A DNA stretch of 15,633 nucleotides from Thermaceae bacterium (GTDB lineage Bacteria > Deinococcota > Deinococci > Deinococcales > Marinithermaceae). Position numbers and translations under genes: made by a program. Below the pieces are notes generated by a model. It saw only the letters and a program-made list of their open reading frames with translations, searched no databases and was not told where the DNA came from. The stretch covers positions 1 through 15,633 of the forward strand of contig JALVVO010000062.1 in NCBI GenBank assembly GCA_027023345.1, written 5' to 3'. Within the stretch, counting starts at the first letter, position 1. Each line of letters begins with the position of its first letter. Below, in pieces: positions 1-5,257 of this stretch.

Positions 1-315
1 ATGAAGTGCCCCTACTGCGGCGCGCTGGAGACCCGGGTGGTGGACACCCGCCCGGTGGACGGGGGGCTCGCCATCCGGCGCCGGCGGGAGTGCGTCCAGT
101 GCGGGCGCCGCTTCACCACCTACGAGCGCCCCCAGCTCGAGCCCCTGATGGTCAAGAAGCGCTCCGGCAAGCGGGAGGCCTTCGACCCCGACAAGCTCCT
201 TCGCGGCCTCATGCTCGCCTGCGAGAAGCGGCCGGTGGACCCCGAGCGCCTAAAGCGCTTCGCGTATACCTTCGAGGACCAGGTAGCGGGGCCCGAGATC
301 ACCTCCGAGGAGATC
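1..315 (+). repeat. Direct repeat copy 1 (5' part of nrdR)
   Basis: These 315 bp recur at 1164-1478 with three mismatches (126/1289, 207/1370, 228/1391), all at third codon positions and silent. The left limit cannot be seen because the window starts at the ATG. The right limit is the GAGGAGATC at 307-315. Beyond it the copies separate, because copy 2 lacks 108 bp. Confidence 0.97.
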
Positions 316-447
316 GGCCGCCGGGCGATGGCCTTCCTGAAGGAGCTCGACCCCGTGGCCTACATCCGGTTCGCCAGCGTGTACCGCGAGTTCGATAGCG
401 TCGAGCGGTTCATCGAGGAAATTAGGGCGCTCGAGGAGGGCGAGTAG
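1..447 (+). CDS. nrdR: Transcriptional repressor NrdR, full-length copy
   Basis: NrdR is a nucleotide-sensing repressor of ribonucleotide reductase genes. The 148-aa product has the normal family length and all family landmarks: an N-terminal zinc ribbon (C3-x2-C6 and C31-x2-C34), the basic stretch AIRRRREC at 24-31, and an ATP-cone from about residue 49 to 139. The conserved segment VAYIRFASVYREF (119-131) is intact. The ATG is the first base of the window, so promoter and ribosome site lie outside. The last 88 bp are overlapped antisense by the HD-GYP reading frame. A second, internally deleted copy sits 1163 bp downstream; over the first 315 bp the two differ at only three positions, all synonymous. 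This is the copy expected to be functional. No NrdR box was recognised in the window, so its targets are elsewhere. Confidence 0.96.
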   Translation: MKCPYCGALETRVVDTRPVDGGLAIRRRRECVQCGRRFTTYERPQLEPLMVKKRSGKREAFDPDKLLRGLMLACEKRPVDPERLKRFAYTFEDQVAGPEITSEEIGRRAMAFLKELDPVAYIRFASVYREFDSVERFIEEIRALEEGE

Positions 448-1016
448 CGGGCGGTCGGGGCCCCGAGGGTAGCGAGAAAGATTTCTACCGCCCGGGGGTG
501 GAACTGCCGCCCGGCGCAGGCGACGAGCTCCTCGAGAGCTTGATCATGGGTCTTTGCCCCTTGGTAAGGGCGATCCTCTCGCATGGCCGCGTAGGCGTCC
601 GCCACCGAGAGCAAAGCGACCTCAAAGGGCAGGTCGTCGCCTTTCAACCCGAAGGGGTAACCCTCCCCGTCGTACCTTTCATGGTGCAAGCGCACGAAGG
701 GGAGCAAGGAGGTGAAGGCCGCAGGGCTTAGGTAAACCCGCAGCAATGCCTCGCCTGCCTCCACGTGCTGGCGGAGGCAATCGCGTTCTTCAACGCAAAG
801 CGGACCGCGGGCCTCGAACAGGGTCCGGGGCAGGAGCAGCTTGCCCACGTCGTGGAGCCACGCCCCGGCCCGCCACCGGGCCCGCTCCACCTCCCCCACC
901 TCGAGCCGCCTCGCCATCGCGTCCATAAGGCGGGCGACCCGTTGGCCGTGCCGGAAGACTTCCGGCCGACGGTACTGGAGGACCGTGAGCAACCCCTGAA
1001 CGCCCGACCGTGGCAT
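360..1016 (-). CDS. Stand-alone HD-GYP domain protein (putative c-di-GMP phosphodiesterase)
   Basis: HD-GYP proteins are metal-dependent phosphohydrolases, typically degrading cyclic di-GMP. The 218-aa product carries the full motif set: H23, H55-D56 (WLHDVGK), H84, HHE at 111-113, DGEGYP at 116-121 and D140 (VADAY). There is no receiver, PAS or other sensory domain and no membrane segment, so it is a soluble single-domain enzyme. The family fold seems to finish near residue 183 (HPRAVEIFLATL). The remaining residues, about 190-218, are read antisense through the 3' end of nrdR, so its native stop was apparently lost when it was placed here. The start at 1016 is supported by a TAGTGT hexamer six nt upstream, a leaderless arrangement. 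It occupies the slot that the winged-helix gene holds in the neighbouring copy of this locus. The enzyme activity is inferred from the motifs. Confidence 0.9.
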   Translation of the reverse strand: MPRSGVQGLLTVLQYRRPEVFRHGQRVARLMDAMARRLEVGEVERARWRAGAWLHDVGKLLLPRTLFEARGPLCVEERDCLRQHVEAGEALLRVYLSPAAFTSLLPFVRLHHERYDGEGYPFGLKGDDLPFEVALLSVADAYAAMREDRPYQGAKTHDQALEELVACAGRQFHPRAVEIFLATLGAPTARYSPSSSALISSMNRSTLSNSRYTLANRM

Positions 1017-1022
1017 GAGCCC

Positions 1023-1028
1023 ACACTA
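1023..1028 (-). promoter_or_regulatory. Leaderless -10 element of the HD-GYP gene
   Basis: On the minus strand TAGTGT is followed by six nt (GGGCTC) and then the ATG at 1016, which puts the expected +1 on the start codon. No Shine-Dalgarno sequence is present. No convincing -35 was seen. Confidence 0.55.
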
Positions 1029-1059
1029 ATCGCGGAAGATTAAAAGGCGGTAAACCGGG

Positions 1060-1156
1060 TTACCAGACCATCTCCCCCGAGAGGAACGCCCGGGTGCGGG
1101 GGTCTTTGGGCGTCTCGAAGAACGCCGGCGCCGGCCCCTCCTCCACCACCTCGCCG
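1060..1156 (-). pseudogene. Duplicated 3' end of tupC (fragment)
   Basis: This stretch matches 1968-2064, the last 31 codons plus stop of tupC, with one mismatch in the coding part (1089/1997) and a TAA in place of the TGA stop. It has no ATPase core and cannot make an ABC ATPase. It lies in the same orientation as tupC. It stops seven bp (ACCTGCC) before the ATG of the second nrdR copy, so it marks the junction of a tandem duplication whose right end lay inside tupC. Confidence 0.93.
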
Positions 1157-1163
1157 ACCTGCC

Positions 1164-1478
1164 ATGAAGTGCCCCTACTGCGGCGCGCTGGAGACCCGGG
1201 TGGTGGACACCCGCCCGGTGGACGGGGGGCTCGCCATCCGGCGCCGGCGGGAGTGCGTCCAGTGCGGGCGCCGCTTCACCACCTACGAACGCCCCCAGCT
1301 CGAGCCCCTGATGGTCAAGAAGCGCTCCGGCAAGCGGGAGGCCTTCGACCCCGACAAGCTCCTTCGCGGTCTCATGCTCGCCTGCGAGAAACGGCCGGTG
1401 GACCCCGAGCGCCTAAAGCGCTTCGCGTATACCTTCGAGGACCAGGTAGCGGGGCCCGAGATCACCTCCGAGGAGATC
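1164..1478 (+). repeat. Direct repeat copy 2 (5' part of nrdR)
   Basis: Partner of the repeat at 1-315, three silent mismatches. It begins at the ATG as far as can be judged, because nothing upstream of copy 1 is in view. It is preceded by ACCTGCC, which may be the native nrdR upstream sequence or junction filler. Confidence 0.97.
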
Positions 1479-1505
1479 CGGGCGCTGGAAGAAGGCGAGG
1501 AGTAA
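1164..1505 (+). pseudogene. Second nrdR copy with in-frame 36-codon deletion
   Basis: The reading frame is open (113 aa) and keeps the zinc ribbon and most of the ATP-cone. It lacks what corresponds to residues 106-141 of the full copy, including the highly conserved VAYIRFASVYREF helix. The deletion runs between two similar nonamers (GAGGAGATC and GAGGAAATT in copy 1) and leaves EEI joined to RALEEGEE. The first 315 bp are almost identical to copy 1. The seven-codon tail differs from copy 1 at 4 of 21 positions, so the gene is a mosaic. No ribosome site or -10 is visible before the ATG; the upstream sequence is the tupC fragment. It is probably non-functional. A truncated protein that still binds DNA through its zinc ribbon cannot be excluded. 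Confidence 0.85.
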
Positions 1506-1508
1506 ACT
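1503..1508 (+). promoter_or_regulatory. Leaderless -10 element of the winged-helix gene
   Basis: TAAACT lies five nt before the ATG at 1514 and overlaps the TAA stop of the truncated nrdR. No Shine-Dalgarno sequence separates the two genes, so independent leaderless initiation is more likely than translational coupling. Confidence 0.45.
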
Positions 1509-1513
1509 AAGTC

Positions 1514-1966
1514 ATGCCGGAGTTCGTTCTTGACGAAGCTGCCTGGACAGTGATCGAGGCCCTTGCGGACGGGCCGGCCGGGGCCGAGGCGCTGGCCGCG
1601 CGCACCGGCCTGCCCCTGGCGCAGGTCATCCGGGTGTTGAAGCGACTCGAGCGCGCGGGGATCGCCAGGAAGGAGGGCGAGACCTGGCGTCTTTTAGCCG
1701 ACCGGATCGACCAGCACGACCTCCGGGCCGCCGAGCCGGCCGCCCGCGTGCTGGCATTGGAACTCGCGGGCCTGGCCCGGGCGCGGCTCGAGGGCCGGCG
1801 GGCCACCGCCACCCTCGCCGTGGTCGAGCTCTCCGAGGCCGAGCTCGAGGAGCTCGAGGCACGGATCCGCGACTGGCGGGCCTGGCTCCGCGAGATCGAG
1901 GAGCGGACCTCCGAGGCCGGGGAACGAAGGCGCGTCAGGATCCTCTTCGGGTTCTGGGAGGGCTAG
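1514..1966 (+). CDS. Small winged helix-turn-helix protein, putative regulator
   Basis: The 150-aa protein has a helix-turn-helix of the ArsR/MarR type at about residues 8-62: a helix (WTVIEALADG), the AEALAARTGLPLAQVIRVLKRLE recognition region (residues 25-47), and a wing around ARKEGETWRL. The second half is helical and charged, with a long Glu/Arg-rich stretch (about 100-140) that could form a coiled-coil dimer arm, ending in VRILFGFWEG. No metal-binding cysteines are present, and no ligand can be assigned. It converges on tupC with one base between the stop codons. Proximity to the tungstate operon makes a role in its control conceivable, but the genes are not co-directional and this is a guess. 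In the first copy of this locus the HD-GYP gene sits in its place. Confidence 0.75.
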   Translation: MPEFVLDEAAWTVIEALADGPAGAEALAARTGLPLAQVIRVLKRLERAGIARKEGETWRLLADRIDQHDLRAAEPAARVLALELAGLARARLEGRRATATLAVVELSEAELEELEARIRDWRAWLREIEERTSEAGERRRVRILFGFWEG

Positions 1967-1967
1967 C

Positions 1968-2064
1968 TCACCAGACCATCTCCCCCGAGAGGAACGCTCG
2001 GGTGCGGGGGTCTTTGGGCGTCTCGAAGAACGCCGGCGCCGGCCCCTCCTCCACCACCTCGCCG
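1968..2064 (-). repeat. Direct repeat partner of 1060-1156 (3' end of tupC)
   Basis: This is the native copy inside tupC. It is identical to the fragment at 1060-1156 apart from one coding base and the middle base of the stop codon. Similarity ends at GCCG (2064), where the other copy changes to ACCTGCC and the nrdR ATG. Confidence 0.95.
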
Positions 2065-2642
2065 CCGAGGAGGAAGAGCGCCCGATCGGCGAGCCTCTTG
2101 GCCTGGAAGAGGTTGTGGGTGACGAGGACGATCGCCCGGCCGCGCCCCTTTTCCTCCCGGATCAAGGCCTCGACGCGGGCGACGTTGGCGGGGTCGAGGT
2201 TGGCGGTGGGCTCGTCGAGGAGGAGGGTCTTTGGCTCGGTGGCAAGCGCCCGGGCAAGCGCGAGCCGCACCCGCTCGCCGCCGGAAAGCCCCCGGGCGGG
2301 CCGCGGAGCGAGCGCCTCGAGCCCAACCCGGGCAAGCCAGGTGAGGGCGGCTTCCCGCGCACGGGCCCGGGGCACGCCCTTTAGGCGGAGGCCGAAGGCG
2401 GCGTTCTCGAGCACGCTGCGCTCGAGCAGGTAGGGATGCTGGTCGAGGTAGACCGCGGGGCCTTCGCGGGTGATCGTCCCTGCGTCCGGCGGCAAGAGCC
2501 CCGAAAGCAGCATGAGCAGCGTGCTCTTCCCCGCCCCCGAGGGGCCGAGGACGGCGAGGACCCGTCCGGGCTCGGCCACGAGGCGCGGCACCCGGAGAGT
2601 GAATCCGGGAAGGCGTTTTTCCAAGCCTTCGGCCGCGATCAC
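1968..2642 (-). CDS. tupC: Tungstate ABC transporter, ATP-binding subunit
   Basis: This is the cytoplasmic ATPase that drives the TupABC importer. The 224-aa product shows Walker A GPSGAGKST (33-41), Q-loop LDQHP (66-70), signature LSGGE (119-123), Walker B LLLDEP (140-145) and the switch histidine in THN (H176). The frame stays open upstream to 3185, but that part is antisense-like shadow over tupB. The chosen start is GTG at 2642, giving VIAAEGLEKR, and it overlaps the tupB stop as GTGA. It is short for an ABC ATPase, lacking a regulatory C-terminal domain such as that of ModC, which fits the Tup family. It is last in the operon tupA-tupB-tupC. Its 3' end was copied to 1060-1156. The assignment rests mainly on its partner tupA. 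Confidence 0.9.
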   Translation of the reverse strand: MIAAEGLEKRLPGFTLRVPRLVAEPGRVLAVLGPSGAGKSTLLMLLSGLLPPDAGTITREGPAVYLDQHPYLLERSVLENAAFGLRLKGVPRARAREAALTWLARVGLEALAPRPARGLSGGERVRLALARALATEPKTLLLDEPTANLDPANVARVEALIREEKGRGRAIVLVTHNLFQAKRLADRALFLLGGEVVEEGPAPAFFETPKDPRTRAFLSGEMVW

Positions 2643-3277
2643 CTGGCCTCCCGTTCGCCGAAGAGCACCAGGACGGCGGTGATCAACAGGGTCACCCCGA
2701 GGAGCACCGCCCCGAGCGCGGCCGCGCGCTCGAGCTCTCCCTTTCGCGTCTCGATCACCACCGCGGTGGTGAGCACCCGCGTGGCGTGCCGGATGTCGCC
2801 GCCGACGATCGTCACCGCCCCCACCTCGCTGATCACCGCCCCGAACCCGGCGGCGAGCGCGGCCACCACCACCCGCCGGCTCTCGGCGAGCAGGGTGAGG
2901 TAGGCCTGGAGCTCGCTCCCGCCGAGGCTCTTCACCAGCCGGCGCACGGGGTTTGCTTTTTCCGCCACCCCGGCCATGGCGAAGCCCGCGATCAGGGGAA
3001 AGGCGAGCACGCTCTCGGCGAGGACCATCCCCGGGATCGTGTAAAGGAGCCCGAGCGAGCCCAGGGGCCCCGAGCGCGAAAGCAGGAAGTAGAAGAAAAG
3101 CCCCACCACCACCGGCGGGAGCCCCATCCCGGCATAAAGCAGGCTGGCGGCGAGCCGCTGGGGCCGGCCCCGGGCCCCGAGCCAAAGCCCGAGCGGCAGC
3201 CCGAAGAGGGCGGCGAGCAGGGTCGCGCTCCCGCTCACGAGAAGGCTTCTCAGGGTGATCTCGACGAGCTCGTTCAA
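2639..3277 (-). CDS. tupB: Tungstate ABC transporter, permease
   Basis: This is the inner-membrane channel subunit of the TupABC importer. The 212-aa protein has several hydrophobic segments, near residues 10-33, 38-65, 80-103, 137-160 and 185-206. It also has the cytoplasmic EAA-type loop typical of importer permeases, around LVKSLGGSELQAYLTLL (116-132), which should dock on TupC. The segment GAVISEVGAVTIVGGDIRHATRVLTT is characteristic of the TupB/WtpB group. Its ATG overlaps the tupA stop by four bases (ATGA), and its stop overlaps the tupC GTG. This implies translational coupling of the whole operon. Substrate choice is inferred from TupA. Confidence 0.93.
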   Translation of the reverse strand: MNELVEITLRSLLVSGSATLLAALFGLPLGLWLGARGRPQRLAASLLYAGMGLPPVVVGLFFYFLLSRSGPLGSLGLLYTIPGMVLAESVLAFPLIAGFAMAGVAEKANPVRRLVKSLGGSELQAYLTLLAESRRVVVAALAAGFGAVISEVGAVTIVGGDIRHATRVLTTAVVIETRKGELERAAALGAVLLGVTLLITAVLVLFGEREAR

Positions 3278-4095
3278 GGCACCGGGATCACGCAGCGGCC
3301 GTAGAGCGGCTCAAAGAGGCTTTGCCCGAAACGATCCTTCAGGTAGCCTCCGATCTTCTCCTGCACGTCGGGCCTCAGGAGGTAGGAGCGGAGTTTTTCT
3401 GCGGCCTCGAAGTTCACCCAAGGGAAGCGTTTTGGGTTTACCGCCATGTAGCTGTACTGGTTGATCATCCGGGGGTCGTCGCGGTCGAAGAGGGCATGGA
3501 GGCGCACCCGGTCCCGCATGAAGAGGAAGGTGCCGAGGTCGGTGAGGGTGTAGGCGCCCTTCTCGCTGGCGAGCACGAGGGTCGCGCCCATCCCCGAGCC
3601 CGACTCGAGGTACCAGGGCTTGCCCTGGGGCCTGAGGCCGGCGGCCCGCCAGAGCTCGAGCTCCTTCTTGTGGGTCCCCGACTCGTCCCCGCGGGATACG
3701 AAGAGCGCACCCTTCAGGTAGATCTTCCGAAGGGCGTTCAGGACGTTCGTCTCCCAGTGGACCCCCGCCGGGTCCTCGGGCGGGCCCACGAGCAAGAAAC
3801 GGTTCTTCGCCAGGCAGGCGTGGAGGACGCCCTTTCGCTCTTTGAGGAATCGGGCCTCGAGGGCTGGCGCGTGCACCAGCACCGCGTCGGCGTCGCCGCG
3901 GCCCGCGATGGCGAGGGCCTGGCCCGTGCCCACCGCGATGACCTGCACCGGGATCCCGGTCTCGGCGGTGAATCCCGGGAGGATCGCGTCGAGGAGCCCG
4001 GAGTCGTGGACGCTGGTGGTGGTGGCGAGCCGCAGGGGGCCCGCCGCGAGCGAAAGCCCAAGTCCAAAAACGAGGGGAAAGAGCCATCGGCGCAT
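3274..4095 (-). CDS. tupA: Tungstate ABC transporter, substrate-binding protein
   Basis: This is the extracytoplasmic tungstate receptor. The 273-aa precursor begins with a signal peptide (MRRWLFPLVFGLGLSLAAG), cleaved around residue 18. There is no lipobox cysteine, so it should be a soluble periplasmic protein. TupA hallmarks are TTTSVHDSGLL just after the signal, VSRGDESGTHKKE in the middle, and GMGATLVLASEKGAYTLTDLGTFL later. The TTTS and SRGD..SGTHKKE motifs separate TupA from the molybdate proteins ModA and WtpA. One difference from the usual family pattern is KNRFLLVGPPEDPAG, where many members have a FNDF-type sequence. A ribosome site GGAGGT precedes the ATG by four nt. Tungstate uptake suggests the cell has tungsten enzymes such as an aldehyde:ferredoxin oxidoreductase, but none is in this window. 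Confidence 0.95.
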   Translation of the reverse strand: MRRWLFPLVFGLGLSLAAGPLRLATTTSVHDSGLLDAILPGFTAETGIPVQVIAVGTGQALAIAGRGDADAVLVHAPALEARFLKERKGVLHACLAKNRFLLVGPPEDPAGVHWETNVLNALRKIYLKGALFVSRGDESGTHKKELELWRAAGLRPQGKPWYLESGSGMGATLVLASEKGAYTLTDLGTFLFMRDRVRLHALFDRDDPRMINQYSYMAVNPKRFPWVNFEAAEKLRSYLLRPDVQEKIGGYLKDRFGQSLFEPLYGRCVIPVP

Positions 4096-4118
4096 GGGGA
4101 CCTCCGTGTGGCAAGCCC

Positions 4119-4124
4119 ATGCTA
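4119..4124 (-). promoter_or_regulatory. Possible -10 of the tupABC operon
   Basis: TAGCAT on the minus strand would give a leader of roughly 17 nt containing the GGAGGT ribosome site. No good -35 is seen; that position falls in the hairpin at 4131-4155. Operon transcripts could also come by read-through from the S1-domain gene. Confidence 0.3.
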
Positions 4125-4130
4125 CACGAA

Positions 4131-4155
4131 GAGGCCGGGCCCACGACCCGGCCTC
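4131..4155 (-). terminator. Hairpin between the S1-domain gene and tupA
   Basis: A perfect 9-bp inverted repeat (GAGGCCGGG / CCCGGCCTC) with a 7-nt loop lies just after the S1-domain stop codon. On the minus strand it is followed by only TTCGT, a poor U-tract. It may therefore be a weak terminator or a processing stem rather than a strong stop. Confidence 0.5.
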
Positions 4156-4170
4156 GCACGTCTCGCCTGG

Positions 4171-4542
4171 CTAGCGCTTCTTGCGGCCCTTGCCCCGCCT
4201 CTTGCCCTCGGCGGGGGCGCTGGCCCCGCGCAGGAAGCTCTTCAGCTTGTTCTCGAACTCGGGGGCCTGCCGCGGCAATCGCCGGGGACGGGGCGGGGCA
4301 ACGGGCTTGGGCAGGAGCTCCTTGATCGAGAGGTCGAGCCGGCCCTTCTCGTCGCGGCCGAGCACCATCACCTCGACCTCCTGCCCCTCGGTGAGGAAGT
4401 CCTCGACCTTCTTTACGTACTCGTGGGCGATCTGGCTGATGTGCACCAGGCCCGACTCGCCGGTCTCCAGCTCGACGAAGGCGCCGAAGTCCATGATGCG
4501 GGTGACCCGCCCCTTGACGATCTCGCCTGCCTCTACCGCCAT
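4171..4542 (-). CDS. S1-domain RNA-binding protein (GSP13/YugI-like)
   Basis: The 123-aa protein has one S1 (OB-fold) RNA-binding domain at about residues 5-75. It contains the typical strands GEIVKGRVTRIMDFGAFVEL, GLVHISQIA and GQEVEVMVLGRDEKGRLDLSIKE. A Pro/Arg-rich linker and a strongly basic tail (EGKRRGKGRKKR) follow and would add non-specific RNA affinity. Size and layout resemble the ribosome-associated GSP13/YugI group or the C-terminal S1 module of polynucleotide phosphorylase, without its catalytic part. The start is supported by GGAGGA about nine nt upstream. The gene diverges from the translin-family gene with 94 bp between, so two putative RNA-binding proteins may share control. 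The exact role is unknown. Confidence 0.85.
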   Translation of the reverse strand: MAVEAGEIVKGRVTRIMDFGAFVELETGESGLVHISQIAHEYVKKVEDFLTEGQEVEVMVLGRDEKGRLDLSIKELLPKPVAPPRPRRLPRQAPEFENKLKSFLRGASAPAEGKRRGKGRKKR

Positions 4543-4624
4543 GCGCGACGTTCCTCCGCGGGGACCGGGCCAAAAGAGGGTTCTGCCTTTGGGGTTTTCT
4601 TCACGGCCCGCTCAGTTTAGCACA

Positions 4625-4630
4625 TATCTT
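4625..4630 (+). promoter_or_regulatory. Leaderless -10 element of the translin-family gene
   Basis: TATCTT is followed by six nt (CGGAGC) and then the ATG at 4637, the same geometry as upstream of the acyl-CoA dehydrogenase and HD-GYP genes. The -35 is not evident. Confidence 0.5.
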
Positions 4631-4636
4631 CGGAGC

Positions 4637-5215
4637 ATGGGGGACGAACTCGCCCGCTACCTGGCCGAGGAAAGCCGGCGCCTCGAGGACGCCCGCGACC
4701 GCCTGATCGAGGCCGCCCGCCTCGCCATCAAGCATTCGAAGAACGCGATCTATGCCGCCATCCGCAAGGACGAGGAGGCGGCCGAGGCCGCCCTCCTCGA
4801 GGCCTGGCGGGCGGTCGAGCGCCTGCAGGCGACCCTCGCGGAGGCCCCCGAGCTCGCCGGCGAGGAGATCGCCCAGGTGGCCGAGGGGGAGGCGGTGGAG
4901 GCCGAGGTCGTGGTCCGGTTCGTGCGGGGCCGGGCGATCCCGCGCCCCGGGGACCTGCCCCGCCGGGTGGGGTTCTTCGCCTACGTCCACGGGCTCTTCG
5001 ACGCCACCGGCGAGCTCCTCCGGGCCGCCACCGAGCGGCTCATCGAGGGCGAGCTGGCCTTCGCCGAGCGGGCCCAGGGAGCGATCGAGCGGGTGTACCT
5101 CCTGGGCCTCGAGCTCAACCTCAAGCGCTTCGACCTGCGCCGGAAACTCGACTACGTCGGCGGAAACCTGCAGAAGCTCATCGAGTTCCGCTTCCAGGCG
5201 AGCCGTAAATGCTGA
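4637..5215 (+). CDS. Translin-family protein (COG2178-like), putative nucleic-acid binding
   Basis: The 192-aa, almost wholly helical protein resembles the prokaryotic translin family. The first half contains long amphipathic helices (RDRLIEAARLAIKHSKNAIYAA). The second half shows the family-type segments PRPGDLPRRVGFFAYVHGLFDATGELLR (split over about 100-127), GELAFAERAQGAIERVYLLGLEL and FDLRRKLDYVGGNLQKLIEFR near the end. Translin proteins form ring oligomers that bind RNA or single-stranded DNA; some, with their TRAX partner, are RNases. I see no clear acidic active-site triad, so binding is a safer inference than cleavage. The start at 4637 is fixed by the leaderless -10. The frame is open further upstream, but that part is antisense to the S1-domain gene. 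It diverges from that gene. The family call is from pattern recognition only. Confidence 0.75.
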   Translation: MGDELARYLAEESRRLEDARDRLIEAARLAIKHSKNAIYAAIRKDEEAAEAALLEAWRAVERLQATLAEAPELAGEEIAQVAEGEAVEAEVVVRFVRGRAIPRPGDLPRRVGFFAYVHGLFDATGELLRAATERLIEGELAFAERAQGAIERVYLLGLELNLKRFDLRRKLDYVGGNLQKLIEFRFQASRKC

Positions 5216-5245
5216 CGCTTTTATAGGTCGCCGGCGAAAAGGCGT

Positions 5246-5251
5246 TATACT
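5246..5251 (+). promoter_or_regulatory. Leaderless -10 element of the acyl-CoA dehydrogenase gene
   Basis: TATACT, a five-of-six match to the -10 consensus, is followed by TGGACC and then ATG at 5258, so +1 would be the A of the start codon. No Shine-Dalgarno is present. It is the clearest of the leaderless promoters here. Confidence 0.65.
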
Positions 5252-5257
5252 TGGACC

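Noticed and set aside
448..494. Inverted repeat CGGGCGGT/ACCGCCCG with an inner CGGGGCCCCG palindrome after nrdR, as an nrdR terminator
   Set aside because: No U-tract on either side, and it lies inside the HD-GYP reading frame; in such GC-rich DNA the stem may be incidental.
1020..1035. ACACTA near 1023 as half of an NrdR box
   Set aside because: No matching palindromic half and no second box at the usual spacing; it is better explained as the HD-GYP -10 on the minus strand.
2643..3185. Extension of the tupC frame to 405 aa
   Set aside because: The extra N-terminus is antisense-register shadow over tupB (low-complexity Arg/Gly/Ala). The ABC fold begins at the GTG at 2642.
3311..4620. Long open frames of 420-432 aa on both strands across tupA and the S1-domain gene
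   Set aside because: They are GC-rich shadow frames with Pro/Arg/Gly-rich nonsense; the tupA and S1 frames carry clear domain motifs.
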